Source: Odontesthes bonariensis (lineage: Eukaryota > Chordata > Actinopteri > Atheriniformes > Atherinopsidae). Taken from it: a DNA stretch of 64,000 nucleotides. The DNA is taken from assembly GCF_027942865.1 (NCBI RefSeq), contig NC_134528.1, positions 12,106,086 through 12,170,085 on the forward strand, in the 5' to 3' direction. Below the pieces are notes generated by a model. It worked only from the letters and a program-made list of their open reading frames with translations. It was not told the origin of the DNA and made no database searches. The position numbers were made by a program, and so were the translations under genes. Of the stretch, positions 9,660-23,600 are shown in pieces; position 1 is the stretch's first letter; each line of letters opens with the position of its first letter.

Positions 9660-12600
9660 AAAAAAGAAGAAAAAATCTGGATCTATACAAGCAAATCTTC
9701 ACAATCTTAATTGTGCTCCAAACAGTATCAATAAATAACCAAAATCAAACCATATATTTATATTGGAGAACGACATTGGGCTTGCTTTGCATTGCTTGCA
9801 ATGTCTACTTACACAGCCTAATTAAGATTTACTAAGAAACTGTTTCTTAGCAATTTGATGTTCCTATCTGTGCAGTCCCCTCTGACCAATTACGGTGTGG
9901 TTCTGACTGCCTGCCTGCAGTAGTAAAGCGAGGAGTCCAAAAGACAGTGGGCTAACAGACAGAAATACAAGCAGCTGGGCCTTGTGCTTCACTGCTACTG
10001 GCTGCATTAACTTAATTCTCTCCTCCACTGGGCAGATTTACACCTCTGCTCCTGATTAGATCCTTGGAGAGATCAGATGCTACTGGTCTGTTAGAGCCAA
10101 AATATAAAGTGTGTTGGGTTTCGCAGCTGCAGAGAGGTTAGATTTACTTTACCTTTCTTGTCTTTGTTGGTTTTTAACATGTCGAAACTGCAAAGGAAGA
10201 ATCATGAAGCAGGATTTTGTAAGCATAGATTTAAAATCCAATATTACATTACCTTTTAATCGTCTGCACCATCAATTAACGAATCAAGTTTTCAAATACT
10301 AACGTGCTGGTGGATCAAAACTAATAATGTGACTTAAAATCAAGGCAGTTTCATGTCACTTTAGCACAAGAGATGTGATGTGGAGAGAAGTCTCTACACA
10401 CAGTATCCTCCAGCTGAGGGCAGCATTGTCTTAAAACACGACACCCTCAGTATAAATGAACAAAACCCCATCCATCAACCATGCTGTGTGGCTCCCTGGG
10501 AGGCTAAATATATCAAAAGCCAGAATCTGATCATTGTATTGATTTTACTTACAGAGAAGCCAAGAACTACTGAAGTATCAGAATTTTAGATCAAAGTGAT
10601 GAGGAGCATTTTACCGTCAAGAGTTTAACTGCCTTAATGTGAAAGATTTTAGTTTTTTTTACTTTTCATTTACAGCTTTGTCAATACTGACTCTAAAATG
10701 CTTTATGTATAACATTACCCAAAAAGATTAATATATTTTGAAAGACTGGCAGCAACTAAAACAGTGTCTGGTTCTCAATCATAATACTGCAGGAATCTGA
10801 GAAGGTATCAGTCTTTGAAATAGCTGCAATACATACAAGTTAAATACATAGACATGAGATCAAAAAGATATAATTAAACGGTTCAAATCAATATTCTGGG
10901 CCGACATGCCTGTGGCATTTATCAGTTATTTCCATGTGAAGCTGAAACTAGCTGGGAACTCTGCCTTCTCATCAAACCACTTTTCCACCCCCGATCTCTA
11001 GGTATGTTTCCTAGCAACACGTCCCTCAGACTGCCTGGGAAAACCCAGTGCTTCATAATAGCCTCAGCTAATATAGATCAACACCACTTGGCTCTCCCAC
11101 CCAAATCCAAGATAATAAACCTGTGCACAGAATGCACATTTTGTGCTGAATGCAGCACAAAATAACATCTGCACTAATAGGCTCAGATTTAAAATGCCAT
11201 CAGGTTCTCTTGTGCTTTAATGTCTGGTGGCTACTGGCCTCCGCGCTTTTAAGATCTTGGTAAGAGTGAAGAAGAGTCCATCTGGAGTTATGCAGGTGAT
11301 TACAGTCCGTCAACATGGTACAAACACTCATGGGACAGAAACATTGAAATTGTTTGTTTGTTGAGTTTACCATCATACAGTATACGACGTGAAAAAGGGG
11401 AATTTTATGGCATTTTTACTGACGTATCCTGAGAACTCTAAAAATCTTCTCTTCCATATTAAAAGTTTAATAGTAACCCAGAACCAAGTAGATTACCGCA
11501 GACTTATACTCCATTTGGGTAAGAAAAAAAAAAAAAAAAAGCTGTGAAGAACACCACAGAGAGTTGGGATGATTTATGGAAATATTGTCCTCTTTTATAA
11601 TGCGAAGGAGACATTTAAAGAGACGCATGCACACTTGCTGCCTCACAGCAAATGAAACTGTGTCAAGAGGGAAGGGAAAATATATACACATTATTCCTGG
11701 TTGAAATGACAAATGAGATGGGGATAGAGAGCGCTGTAAATACATTTCTCCTGGAGAGAGGGAGCAAGCTCATAGCTCTCCCCCAACAAAGCCTCTGGAA
11801 ATCCTCTCAATTAAGCCGTGCTTTTCCCTATGCTTTGAGGAGGAGGCGAGGGTGAGGCATAATGGCTGAGCACAAATCACTGAGAGTCTATTGAAATAGC
11901 TGCCAGTTAACTATGTAATATTACCACTGCTGAAATGCCTCGCCCTTTATCCCTTTTCAATTGCAGGGCCAGATATTGAGAGTGCACAGGGTTTTCTTGA
12001 TAAGTAAAGTATAACACTGATGAAACCGTTATTCTCCCCTCATAGATTGGAGAGAATGAACTCATCATTGCAATGGAATAAGCAGGTTAGAATGACTATA
12101 AAAAAAGTATGGAACTGCCTTTGGACTTCAAGTCATATTGTTTTACAAACTTTAGATGTAATAAAGGTTTGAGACTCATCAACGGTAATATTCTTGATCC
12201 CAGATTGAAAATCTAAATGTCATTTCTATCTAAATTAAACACAGATAACTACAGACTTTAAGTAGAACAGTACTAGCTGCTGCAGTTTTCCCCCACATCC
12301 TCATTTAGGAAATGAAATCTATTTGAATATGTAATTATGTGCATATTTTTCAGTTATTCTATCACTCCAAAACGTCTTACTCTTCACTCTCGTGTTTTTG
12401 CTTTAATGAAGGGGGCAACACACAGAAAGAATTGATAATTTCCCCCAAATACTCTGCAGTCATTAGCATTTTTGCAAAGTTATTAGCTTTGGGTTTTAAA
12501 ATTATTTTCTTGTTTCAAAATGCATCTTCTCATGAATTGCACGTCTCATGCAGGTTGCAGCACATTTTTTTTTTTTTACATTATTCTTTGCTATTCACAA

Positions 12601-12700
12601 CATTTTTTAACTTTTTAACTGTCGCACCGCTGGCTTTTGCTGTTGTCCTTTGTTGAACTGGCTCCATTAATACAAAGCTAAAGTCTTCTCTGATTGTGAC
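9660..12700. other. Intergenic, no gene recognised
   Basis: AT-rich sequence with only short open frames that look random. An A-rich tract lies at 11524-11540. I see no RNA gene or conserved protein here. Confidence 0.5.
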
Positions 12701-12706
12701 ATTTTA

Positions 12707-13265
12707 ATTCAATTCTATTCAGTTTTAATATTTAGTGCCAAATCACAACAAACGCCATCTCAAAGCACTTCAAAGATACAGCCCAGTTCAAGCCAATTAC
12801 AATGTAATTAAAAGTAGCACAATCATAATCCAATCAATTCCAGTTCATTAAATTCCAAATTAGTCTAATTCGTACAAAACAACGATTTATAAAGAAGTAG
12901 TTAGTTAAGGAAACCAACAGAGTGCACCGAAACTCCTCTACGATTCAAATCCCCCTTCCTGAGCGTGCAGGGGGTGAGTGTAGAAAGAAAAAAAGCCTCC
13001 TTTTTAACAGGAAGAAAGCTCTGGCAGGACCATCTGCCTCGACCGGTTGGGGGTTCAGAGGACAGAAAAGAGGGGGACAATAAGCATCCTAACACCAGGC
13101 CAGGAATACCTGCTGAGATAGAGAAACACAAAATAACGGCAACAATAATGTCACAAATACACGAAGAGTCAAAGAGAGCAGAGTGAGGAAAAGTGCATTC
13201 TGGGAGGACCCCCAGCTATCTAGGCTTATAGCAGCATAACTATGGGATGTTTCAGGGTCATCTGA
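12707..13265. repeat. Dispersed teleost repeat, about 560 bp
   Basis: The block starts near TCAATTCTATTCAG, continues through GTGCCAAATCACAACAAACG and a central segment with CCTCCTTTTTAACAGG, and ends with TATAGCAGCATAACTATGGG and CAGGGTCATCTGAGCC. I recognise this order of segments from a high-copy repeat common in percomorph fish genomes. It is diverged and has no coding capacity of its own. The exact repeat name is not certain. Confidence 0.7.
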
Positions 13266-14940
13266 GCCATCACCTCTCTTTTTTTTTTTAAAACCATGAT
13301 AATGATTTTTTTTAGTTTGTATTCATGGTGCAATTCCAACACAAACATCCACTAAACTGTTGGACCTTCCAGATTTAGGTGTTAGCATTAAACTGAAGTT
13401 GTTTGTCCCACTTTAATAATGACAACCTGTCTAAGAGGCCATTAGCTACTTCAGTTTCACTCTGACACAATAATGAGTCACCTGAATGGAACTGCGCAGA
13501 AGCCAACAAACACAGTGCAATTAGCCCCTGTTTTCATGCCTTCTAGTAGTTGAGGAGCCAACTTTCCAGTTCCCTACTTTGTCTTAAGGCCATTGATGAG
13601 TAATAAGGAGTAGTTCTGGTCTCCCACGACACTCCTTCAGCCACAAACACAATCAAATGAAGCTATAGATTTCAACAGTCTGACATTCAGGTTACTATAA
13701 AGTGGGTTAAACACACATTAGCACTGAGTAAAGACTTTAATAAACACCGAAGTACTTGTGTTGTAATCAAAGTATGTCAGCATTGATAATGGTCCTTTAA
13801 GAGGATCAGGCACAGTAAAGCTATGAGAAGAAATGGAAGTAAGACGGATAAAAGAGGGGAAACCATGAAACAGAGTGAGACTTACAGAGTTAGTTACATT
13901 TATTTATTCAACATTACCCAAGTCCTTTTCGACAATAGAAGTAGTAGTGTGGGAATCTAAGGAAAATTTTGATTACTTCTATCCCTTTGGGGTTTGGTTG
14001 TATAAAAGATTATATAAAAGTCTTATTTATTGCTTACAGATCAAGAAACAACAAAAGATTCTGCATTTTGATCCTAGTGAATTATCAATGTATTTTTTAA
14101 GACATTTTACAGCCTGACAAAATATGCTAACACAGCCTGTGAGCTACAAGTGGTCTCCTATGACAGCCTTTCTTTAGAAAAACTCAGGGGAAAAAATGCC
14201 ACTCAGTGTTCCTAATTAGGACGAGAGCGCTTTATAAAGAGAATCTTAAAACCGAGATAAAAACACCTTCAAACAACAGATGCTACAGTTCGAGCATTTC
14301 TCCTCAGGCAGACACCCACTCACAAAGTGTCAGCAGAACAGGAGAGCAGTGGAGTATGAGCCCACTAGGGCAAACACTAAAAAAATAAATAAATGAAAGG
14401 TTCCACAAGCTATTTTTTGGACAGAAAACAAGGAGTGTACATGCACTTACTACATGTGAAAAGGGTGATTGAGAAAATGAAGGTAAAACTGTCATTTAAT
14501 AGCAGCTTTGATCCACGAGAGCATAAATGATGGCTGGAAATGGGAGAAAAAAAGTTCTGAAAAGCATCACAATTAGAGATTTTCTTGATGTTTGTCTTTG
14601 CAAAGCGATTAGCGATTCAGAAAACCACCAAATCTCAGGACAATCGTATTACTAACGTTTAATTTTTAATTTCAATTATTTTACTAAGACTGCTGTGCAG
14701 CATATATTTAAAAATGATTTCATTTGAAGCTACAACATATTTAAAGCAGAACTTGCTATCTAATATTGAATACTATCAAATTTTTTTTTAACTTAACTTG
14801 CATGTTATATTAACTCACAAAGTCATTAAAAAGGGTAGTTTTGGAGGTTTTCAGCTGTTGCCATTGGGCTTCAGCCATTGAACTGGTCGAATCTGCCATC
14901 ATCAATTCAAGATCTTGGTTAAAAAAAAAAAAAAAACCAA
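13266..14940. other. Intergenic, no gene recognised
   Basis: AT-rich sequence with short random open frames. Nothing conserved is recognised. Confidence 0.5.
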
Positions 14941-14944
14941 TCAA

Positions 14945-16450
14945 TCAATGCAACTCTGGATGGAAATTGACGATGTAACATTGCTTATTATGTGACATAA
15001 GCTTATTGAAAAAAATAAGCTTAAGATTAATACTTTCCATAATCAAAGCTGAAGGCTGTCGCCTTTTCAAGCTCAGGACCTTTTCTAGAGGCCTGAGTTT
15101 GGATCCTGAGGATTCTACGCAGCATCCCCTGCCTTTGTAGGACTGTCCTCCGATTACCGCTGGCACCGCTGTTACCTTCGCTTCCCACAGCTTTCCAAAT
15201 TCCTCTTTCAGCCCTTGGTATTTTTGGAGCTTCTTGTGCTCCTTCTTGGTGTTGCTGACACTTGGGATTGTTATATCTATCACCACTGCCGGGATCTGGG
15301 CGTCCCACAGGACCTTAGCTTTGTCATTCTAAACCACATTTAGACTCATCTCCAAGTTTCCCACCGACTTCGGGGCTTCAAACCCTCAAACCCATATTCA
15401 GCACAGATGTTCCTGTACACCATTCCAGATACATGGTAAAGGCGTTCCATGTATGCCACGCCCGCCTGCATCTCACACCCTGCTACTTGGTGCTGGACTG
15501 TCACCCGGTGTCCTGTCTGCTTTGGTAGACCCTGGTCTCTATTGCTCTTGGGTTCAGCGCCTGTTCTTGTGCTGCTTCATAGTGCCGCTCAGATCACTCT
15601 TTTCTAGCCACTAACAGGACTTCATAACATCAGTCCCTTCTTCAATCTGTCAGTAGTACATCCTGTGCATCCTTCAATGATAGTTTCTCCTTCCTCGCTG
15701 GGTTTCACCTGCCAGACTGGCTTTGACCTTCACTTACCCACGGCCTTCCTCCTTTTGCCACATGTACAGTCTCACGTGAAACCCTCCATGCATTGTAAAG
15801 TACTGTCTTGATATCGGTGGCTTCCATCTTCTCCTTTGGCCAAGTCATTATACTAACAGGATATCTGATAACTGGCAGGACATATCTGCTGAAGCCTCTT
15901 CTGGACCCGCCTTACTCTTTGTAGGTGTTTAGTCAAAGCTGACGTCCTTTGTAGCCTCTGTGTGGTTGACTTTTGCCTGCGGAACTGTAAGGAATTTGTA
16001 GCTGTCCCAAACATCTGTCCATAGATGTCCATAGACACTTTTGTGACGATCTGCCTGAGTGGCTTCAGGTCATTGCAGAACAGCGGCATGGACAGAGGAT
16101 TTCATTGGTAGATGCTACACTTGAGATTAACTTGTGCAACTAACTTTGAGCTGGCCTCCAGAGCTGTCTTCCACAGTCCCACTGAGCTCTTGATGAAGGC
16201 TCTAGTGTCCTGTTGATGTTGTAAAGTACCAAGAATTCGCTCCTAATAGATTCTTATTGTCTTGAGTGACTGTTCTGTCGACCAGCAGCTCTGGTGTTAC
16301 TTCAAGTTCCATTCTGGGCTTTGCTCATGCAGTGAGCCATGTCCCTACTCATCCGCATGATGCCTGACAAGAGCTTCCATGTTACGCAAAGGCAGATTAT
16401 TGGCCTCTAGATGGATGGAATTGGCCCCTTCTGGGGAGATGGGTGCTACT
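14945..16450 (-). mobile_element. Degraded non-LTR (LINE-type) retrotransposon fragment
   Basis: Read on the minus strand, pieces of a LINE-type pol protein appear in several frames. From about 16420 down come RPIICLCVTWKLLSGIM-like reverse-transcriptase sequence and, near 16240-16050, a segment resembling the region between RT motifs. Further downstream, 15290-15150 encodes VIDITIPSVSNTKKEHKKL followed by QGLKEEF and VTAVPAVIG, a signature seen downstream of the RT domain in a widespread metazoan element. Stops and frameshifts are frequent, so it is dead. The clade is not assigned. Confidence 0.7.
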
Positions 16451-16736
16451 TACCAATTTCTTAATTCCCTGGAATAGCATGTCTCAATATTATACCACTC
16501 CTACGTACTGACAATGAAGAGGCAGCTGTGAAAACTGTCCATCACACAAGCAGAAAGCTACGCCACTTATTGTTCAGTGGAAGTGAAGAAACAAGTACAG
16601 ATTTTCAGTTTGTTCCTTTTTTTTTCTTCTCAAAAGTGCAAACACCCATTTTCAGCGTGTCATGTTTCATGTACAGATAATGAAGAAGACACCTCTTTTC
16701 TTTCTTTTTTTTTTTAAAAATACATACATTTGAAAG

Positions 16737-16742
16737 TTTATT
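16737..16742 (-). terminator. dock1: Polyadenylation signal of dock1
   Basis: AATAAA on the minus strand, the first canonical signal after the dock1 stop codon, would give a 3' UTR of about 790 nt. An ATTAAA variant at 17113-17108 could serve a shorter transcript of about 420 nt. Confidence 0.5.
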
Positions 16743-17509
16743 TAGAAGTCATGTCAGTAGTGAACTGGAAACAGCTGATATTATCAAAATCCAAGGTTAC
16801 AGCAATCGAGGACACGGTCTGAACAATGATAAGGCAATATGAGTTAGTTGTATGTGCACTCCAAAGTATTTTACCAAGAAAATCCATGATTCAATTTCTC
16901 ATATACCAGTTCTGTTAAGTCCCTGTCAATTCAAACCTACAAGCCCTTTTTTTTGTTTCATATAAATGCCACTTAATCTAATGATACGTTAATACAAAAA
17001 CGTCATGATCAAATCACATACAAAAAAACCCTGAAATAAAATAAAATCATATATACAAACCTCTGTACATAGTGAAAATATGAATAAAAGAGACAGGAAT
17101 AACGAAGGTTTAATGAATTGTTTGCTCTCATATACTTGAGAGTGGGTCAATATTGGGAAACTGTTGGTCCAAGCTTATCTGTCAGAGCACAATCTCATGT
17201 CATGATAAAATCTTTAAGTGGCGTGGTGTCGGTCGTAGACGGATATCTACAGATTGGCTATTCATCTGCGCAACATGCTCCATGCTGCAGACTGCATTGT
17301 CGTCAAACAGAAGGCGAAAAGAATAAAGGAGAGAATTAAAGACGATAAGAGGGGCGGGCTATGGTGAGGTATTCATCTTGTCAAGCTGGGACAGGGAGCG
17401 AGGAATGTGTGGGCAAAACCAACCATTTTTCTGGGGGTAACGCTTACTGTTGATGTTGTTTTTGTTGTGTTGTCAGTGTGTTGTTTAGTCCAACTGTCAC
17501 CGTCTTTGT

Positions 17510-17605
17510 TCACTGTACAATTCCTGAATCGATGGAGGCCTGTTTCCTGGTGGTCTTGGGAGGAGGTGGAGGGGGGGTCTTGCTGGGCAGAGGAGGTGGA
17601 ATGTG
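17510..17605 (-). CDS. dock1: dock1 last coding exon
   Basis: 31 codons and [23 protein letters not shown] then [11 protein letters not shown]. It holds the second proline-rich ligand for Crk/Nck SH3 domains and the conserved DOCK1 end. Acceptor TTCACAG. Confidence 0.95.
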   Translation of the reverse strand, partial: HIPPPLPSKTPPPPPPKTTRKQASIDSGIVQ

Positions 17606-20600
17606 CTGTGAAGAAACAAATAAGAGACGCTGAGATCGAATTTTTTGCTAGTCAACACAACTGGGCTCTCCAGTAAATCTAAAAACAAACCAAACTAAAT
17701 CAGTGGTCTTTTAATGCAGGAGGCACTGGCAGAGCAAGTGTAAACAACATTTATAACAGCTGGTTACTGTGATAAAATAGCAGAGATTACACCAAACCTG
17801 TGATTGCAATCTATATGACTGTGCAAAAGACTGAACAGGGAACAGTCAATACACAGCAAAAATCCATATTTCAGCTCCTATTTTTGAAAAGTTGGGCCAT
17901 GCTAAAAATCAGAACCTTACATTTAACTGAAAAAGTTTAAATCAACAAATTTAGAAATGATATGTTCATTCTGAAATTGATACAAACAATGTTTAGAAAA
18001 ACAAAAAAAAAGGGATGGAGGCACAATAATCCAAGCTGTTCTTTTAATGCTATCATGATGAAATCTGCAAATTCTTTTACACTTTGAAAATGTTGGAATA
18101 TCTACCCTAAAATATGCCCCATCTTTACCTCTATAAGAGCCCCCTTATCTGGGATGCTCTCTTTAGACTAAATCACGTAACCTGTTGCCAGTTAAGAGAT
18201 GTTCCCGAGGTGTTTATTCTTTGACATTACACAACTGGTTCAGACTAATTGTTTGCTGGCATCAAATTTCTTTTCAGGATATAATTCTACGTGTTAACAT
18301 TTGATCACGTTTCTAAATCATCACATCACATTTTTATCTATTTTCACACAACTTTTTGGGAATTTTTTTAAACCAAAATCTCTTTTTGTTAATGCTTTCT
18401 TATGAACCAATGATAAAATACAAGCCTAATTGCAAGATACACACATTTTCCTCCATACATCCCATCATTTTATGGACGTACGCCATCTGCACGTCCTTCC
18501 GAAACACACGAGTTCCAAACAGAAACAAGTGACAAGCAGTAACGCATACCAATGGCCTCAACTCTGCCTCTATAAAAGACTGCAGATGAAGAATGGCTGT
18601 CACTCAGTCGCAGAACATGTGCTATCACTACATTACTGTCAGTCTGTCGCCACACCGGTGTGCCCATACTCTGTTTTACTACCTGTCCTCGGGCCGTGAC
18701 AGTGGATAAATAAGATTAGTTAACCGAGTGGCGAGGCGAGAGAGCGGCTTGAGTAGAAGTCAGTGAGTGTACAGAGACGAGCTGCTGATTAACAGCTGGA
18801 GAGCTTCTGATGGATGTGAGAGGTAAGGTAATCATCCAATCAATCACTTCTGAGCAGCAGGCTGGCTGGCAGGACGGGTATAAATAACAGCAGGGTGGAC
18901 AGGTAGGTATAGGCTTCTAACTGACTGATGCCTACACTCTTCTGTGACACACTTTACAAAACGGGATAGACAAATGCAGTACAAGCCCAAATGAGAGTGT
19001 GAAACCTGCCTGCACATAGACGTGAACAATCATTGGTACAGGATGTTCAGAAGTGGTGGATTGTGGAGGAGGTTGACCCAAATGTCAAGTGCGTGCAGCG
19101 GACGCTTGTTTCATTATAAGTGCCATGCATCATTAAAGAGGTGCTCTCAGTCCTAATTAAAACACCTACTCTTTGATGTGTCGGGGGTGGTGGAGGCGTC
19201 GAGGGACTCGTCAAGTCTTGATTATCTAGCAGGTTGCCATAATCAGCTGTGCTGCCTTTGACCGGCAGCGGAGGAGGGGTTTCACCCTTGTCGGGGCAGC
19301 CCATCCCATTCAGCTCCAGACCTGTGCAAGAGGGCGCTCATCAGCTCACATTCATCATCAAAATACATCAGCGTTTCTGTAACAGCAGGGCTTGGTGCCA
19401 GAGGACATATCAGGGTCCCTCCCTGATGAACTCCCTTCGACTGAAACTAACTGCGAGCTTTAAAGGAAAAAGAAATAAAATGTTGGAGAATAAGATTACT
19501 GCCCAGACTCAGAGAGGAACAGTTTAACAAGTCAAGGTCATTACTATATTATCGTATGGCTGCTCTAAAGAGGCTATGAAATGCTTGCAAATGGATCTTA
19601 AAGACCTTAAAGGTGTGACAGCTACTGCATAATAAATAACAATTTCAGAGGGGTCTTGCCTAGAATCTGTGAAGGACTACAAAAAATCTGCAGCTCCCAT
19701 CGCCTTTATGGAGCATTATGGTGAGTTTCAATTATGCTTTATGAAATTCCGTTTTGTTTCAATCTTCCTGCTCGCAACATCAACGTCTTTGTTAACCAAC
19801 TGCTGTTCTTCCTTGTAATTCTCACATGCCAAACAGAGGTGGCTCAGCCCTGCATCACTGTATCTTTACACATATCAAGACAGCACTGTTGGTTTGAGTG
19901 GTGAGTTTCACGATGCCAGCTTAATGTATACAAGCACCCCTGAGGTGGACCTTTTCACCTCTGTTACTGCCCCCTTTGCTGGCACAGAGGTGCATCAGCA
20001 GCAGATCCACTTCAACCCCCGTTTTGCCCTTTGTACTTTCACACATGATGCCATGAGCAATGAAGGTGCATCAGCCCAGGCTTGACAAGGTATATGTCTA
20101 CTAGGCTAAATATTTTCAGCGCAGAGGCTTTATAAATTTTCTGTGCAAGACATTTTCAAAACTTAAAAATAGCTCATGGCTGCTCCTCAGGGCGCATGCT
20201 GAAAATAGGTTGTAACCTATTGTGTAGTGCGCATGACACATTTGAAAAAAATATGGAAGCATATGTGCAAAACGTCTGTGAGCGGGCCCTTCTTTACTTA
20301 AAAGAAATAGAAATCAATGAACGTAAAAATAATTGGAAAGTTACAAAACAACAAAATCAACGATAAAGGAAATTACTTCAAAGTAAGAAAATCTGTTACT
20401 TTGTTACTCTGTTACATACTCTGTATCTTTACCTACTTAAAATTAAGTAAATTAATAAAGGCGTCAAAATACCTTTAGATAAACCTTTAAAATTGATGTA
20501 CCACGGGACTCCTATTTCACTATTTCTGCGGTTTAGCCATTTAATTTCCCCATTAGCGACACCTAGTGTTTAGGATGAGTGGTGCAACAAATTTTGGTCA

Positions 20601-23600
20601 CGATGCCATATTGACGTCACAATTCACTTGCACAATAAACAAAATGCTAAGCATAGCCATTGCTTAACTGGACAATAGACATGGATGGAAACTAGCTGTT
20701 AAACATATGGGTTCATTAAGCAGGTAATGGAAAAGATATTTCCCTCAGGAGTTAACAAACACCTCAGAAGAGTCCTGGGGCAGTAAATATGTCTGCTAAA
20801 TGGGCCTTTCGCTCCTGAATGTGTAAATACTCATTTGTTTGTTTTTAAAAGGACATAAAAAAGGATTAAAACCCATTTCAGTCCCAATGAAAGTACAGTA
20901 TCATTCAGAGAAGAGGTTGAATAGTAGTGAGATTAAAGTAAGATTTCTCTTACTAGAAACAGTGTGTAGGCTAAAGGAGGCTTTGCTCCTTGGTGTGATG
21001 GGTGGGGGTGCTGGCGAAGAGGAGGAGTTGGTGGAAGAAGATGGCCCAGGAGACACGGAGAGACGACGGTCTCCGCCCATCTGGTTGAGAACCTGACTCC
21101 TCGGTCTCTGAGGCCTCAGAGGGCTGATCTGTGTGATCACATACAGAGAAGAGAAAAGACCGAGTCCCAAAGGGTGAGCAAAAAAGGTAACAATTGAAAT
21201 AATTCAAGTCAATAAAGCAAATTTTTCCTGTGTGGCAAATTAGTTGAGACTGATGAGCTATAAAAGAGGAAAATTAGTTCCACATCTCCTCTGGGATTGT
21301 TGTGTGCGCATCCACACACACATTAAAATTGCTATTTGTATTCCTGCAGGAGAAACCCATTTGGATAAATGCGCTCGTCGGGTTGCAGCATGTTATTTGT
21401 GGTTACGAATAATTGTTTGCATGCAAGACCGTGTTTTCCCCACTTTATTATGGTTGGAATTTGAATATGAAAAGACAAGTCCTCAGGGCTATTCTTCACT
21501 GTAGGAGACATTAACAAACAACTTTGTAATTGGCCAAACTCAAACACTCAGCCACAAGGGAGACACTGAAAATAACAGTAGTCAGGGATGCAATTTCGCT
21601 TCACAATGTTAAAACAGCCCATCATATTAAAGTGAAATCAACTATCTCTTGATATTTGAGTTTGAGATTAGACCTGAAAAGCAACAACTACATCCTACAC
21701 GAGACTTCTTGGTGCTCTAGCCTTGACCGTTGAGGAACGAAGGCCCTTTCATGAGCCAGACGGCTCCACCATTACCAGGGGCCTACCTTGGATCTGATTC
21801 CTGTACTCCCACAGGGCATGCATAGCACAGTCGGGAAGGGGAGGGGGGAAGAAGAAGACATCAAAAAGAATTTTGGGGGAGCAGATGAGTAGCAGAGGAG
21901 AAGGTAAAGGATTAGAAAGGGGAGAAAATAAGAATTCATACATTTGTACATTTGAAGAGAGCAGAAAATAAGTCAGACAGGCTAAAGATGCTTCTTATGC
22001 TCCTGAAGGGTCCGTCTACTCTGTGCCACACTGATGTTTGTATGTTTGACTTCTTGTGCGCAAGCAGAAAAATCTGACGTGACTGCTGTATAAGAAGAGC
22101 ACAGAATTACCTGCTAATGCGGATTTCTTCATGACTATCTTATTTACCAATTTCCTATATTTCCTTTTTTCCAATAAGAATTTTTACAGCAATTGTCATT
22201 ACTATTTTGGCGGACAGAGACAATGAGAATCATTCGTTAGATCAATGTTAAAAATAAACATGAAGGCAATGAAAGAGAATAAAGGAGGAAAATTAAAGAA
22301 AGATTCAAAATAAGTCTACCGTCTCTGATAGTATGACAGCTTCAGCTGGCTGCAGAGGGATCTCCGTAGTCTTCATCTCTTTGTCAAAGATCTCTTGGTG
22401 CTTACTGTTCCTCTTCTCCTTCTTCTTCTCTTTGCGCTCTCTTTCAGGCTCGTCCCGGTCCAGTTTGTCCTGAGACTTGGTGTGCAGCTTCTTTGGTAGA
22501 AGAGGCTCCAGAGCAAAACTGATAAAAACAAAGATAATATAACAAATCTGAATACAGTCACGATCAACTCATTTTGAAATGTAAAAAGTGTATCGACTTG
22601 TAGTAGTAACGATAATAAAAAAAATACAGTCTTCTCAAATGACTAAAGCCAGAGAACACATACTTATAGACTTGTAATAGTATTTTACGTATGCCCTGTA
22701 AAAGCATTACCCGTCTGAGCCAGGCCTGGAGGGGGGGGTGTCGGAGGAGATGGAGGTGACTGAGGCTACTGACAGAGGCCTCTGGGAGGAGGGCATGGTA
22801 AAGGAGCGCACCATGGAGGTAGGACGGGGTCCCCGCCGTTCATCTGCTGCCGGCTGATGCCAAGGAGAGAAGAATTGAGCAAACAAGAAGAAAACCATCT
22901 TAAAAGCTACTTCCTCAAAGCTATCAGCTGATATCTATAGTTGGTTATGGTAGTAGTGGGATAAACTAGCTGTTCAGGGAGCAGGCTCAATAGTCCACAA
23001 CGTCATACCTATAAAACACTGTTCAAATTTACTTTGTGTCAAAATGTTCTGGCCCCTATTAAAACAACTTAAAAAAAAACCCAGCTGGCAGTGCAGACAA
23101 AAAGGTATTTTTTTTTTTTTATTCTCAGCAGAGCTCCAAACACAGACACAAACCACTGGAAAAAAAGGTCAAAGTGAAAAGAAACAAATGAACCCTCTTG
23201 TGGGACCGCTAATTTCTGCCGGAAGAAATCTGGCAGCTGTTGCTTTAAAAATGAACCCATCTGCATTTGGAGAGAAAATCATGGAGACCATCACACATCT
23301 GAGAGATAGCTTGACTATCACACCCTGCAAAGTAACAGCTTCTCTTGTCATTTGAAAGGTCGCTACTCTCTTGGTTTATAAGAGAGGGTGCGCACCTTTA
23401 CCTCAGGCAAGATTGTGGGAAGTGCTTGCCCAAGCAACAATTAAACCTGTAAAGGAGGACAGAGATGGGAGGCAGTCCCCAGCAGCAACCCACTGCAGAC
23501 AAACTGAGTTTAGCTAAAAGAAAAACATGAGCATTTCAGATGCTCAAAGTACACACTTTTCCTTCGGGAACATGGTTTATATTTATGTAGATATATGCAG

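Noticed and set aside
12339..12656. 105-codon plus-strand hydrophobic open frame
   Set aside because: Phe/Leu-rich product of T-rich DNA with no promoter, splice or family evidence.
14998..15023. 10-bp inverted repeat around TAAGCTTATT
   Set aside because: Short, AT-rich and inside a degraded retrotransposon; easily produced by chance.
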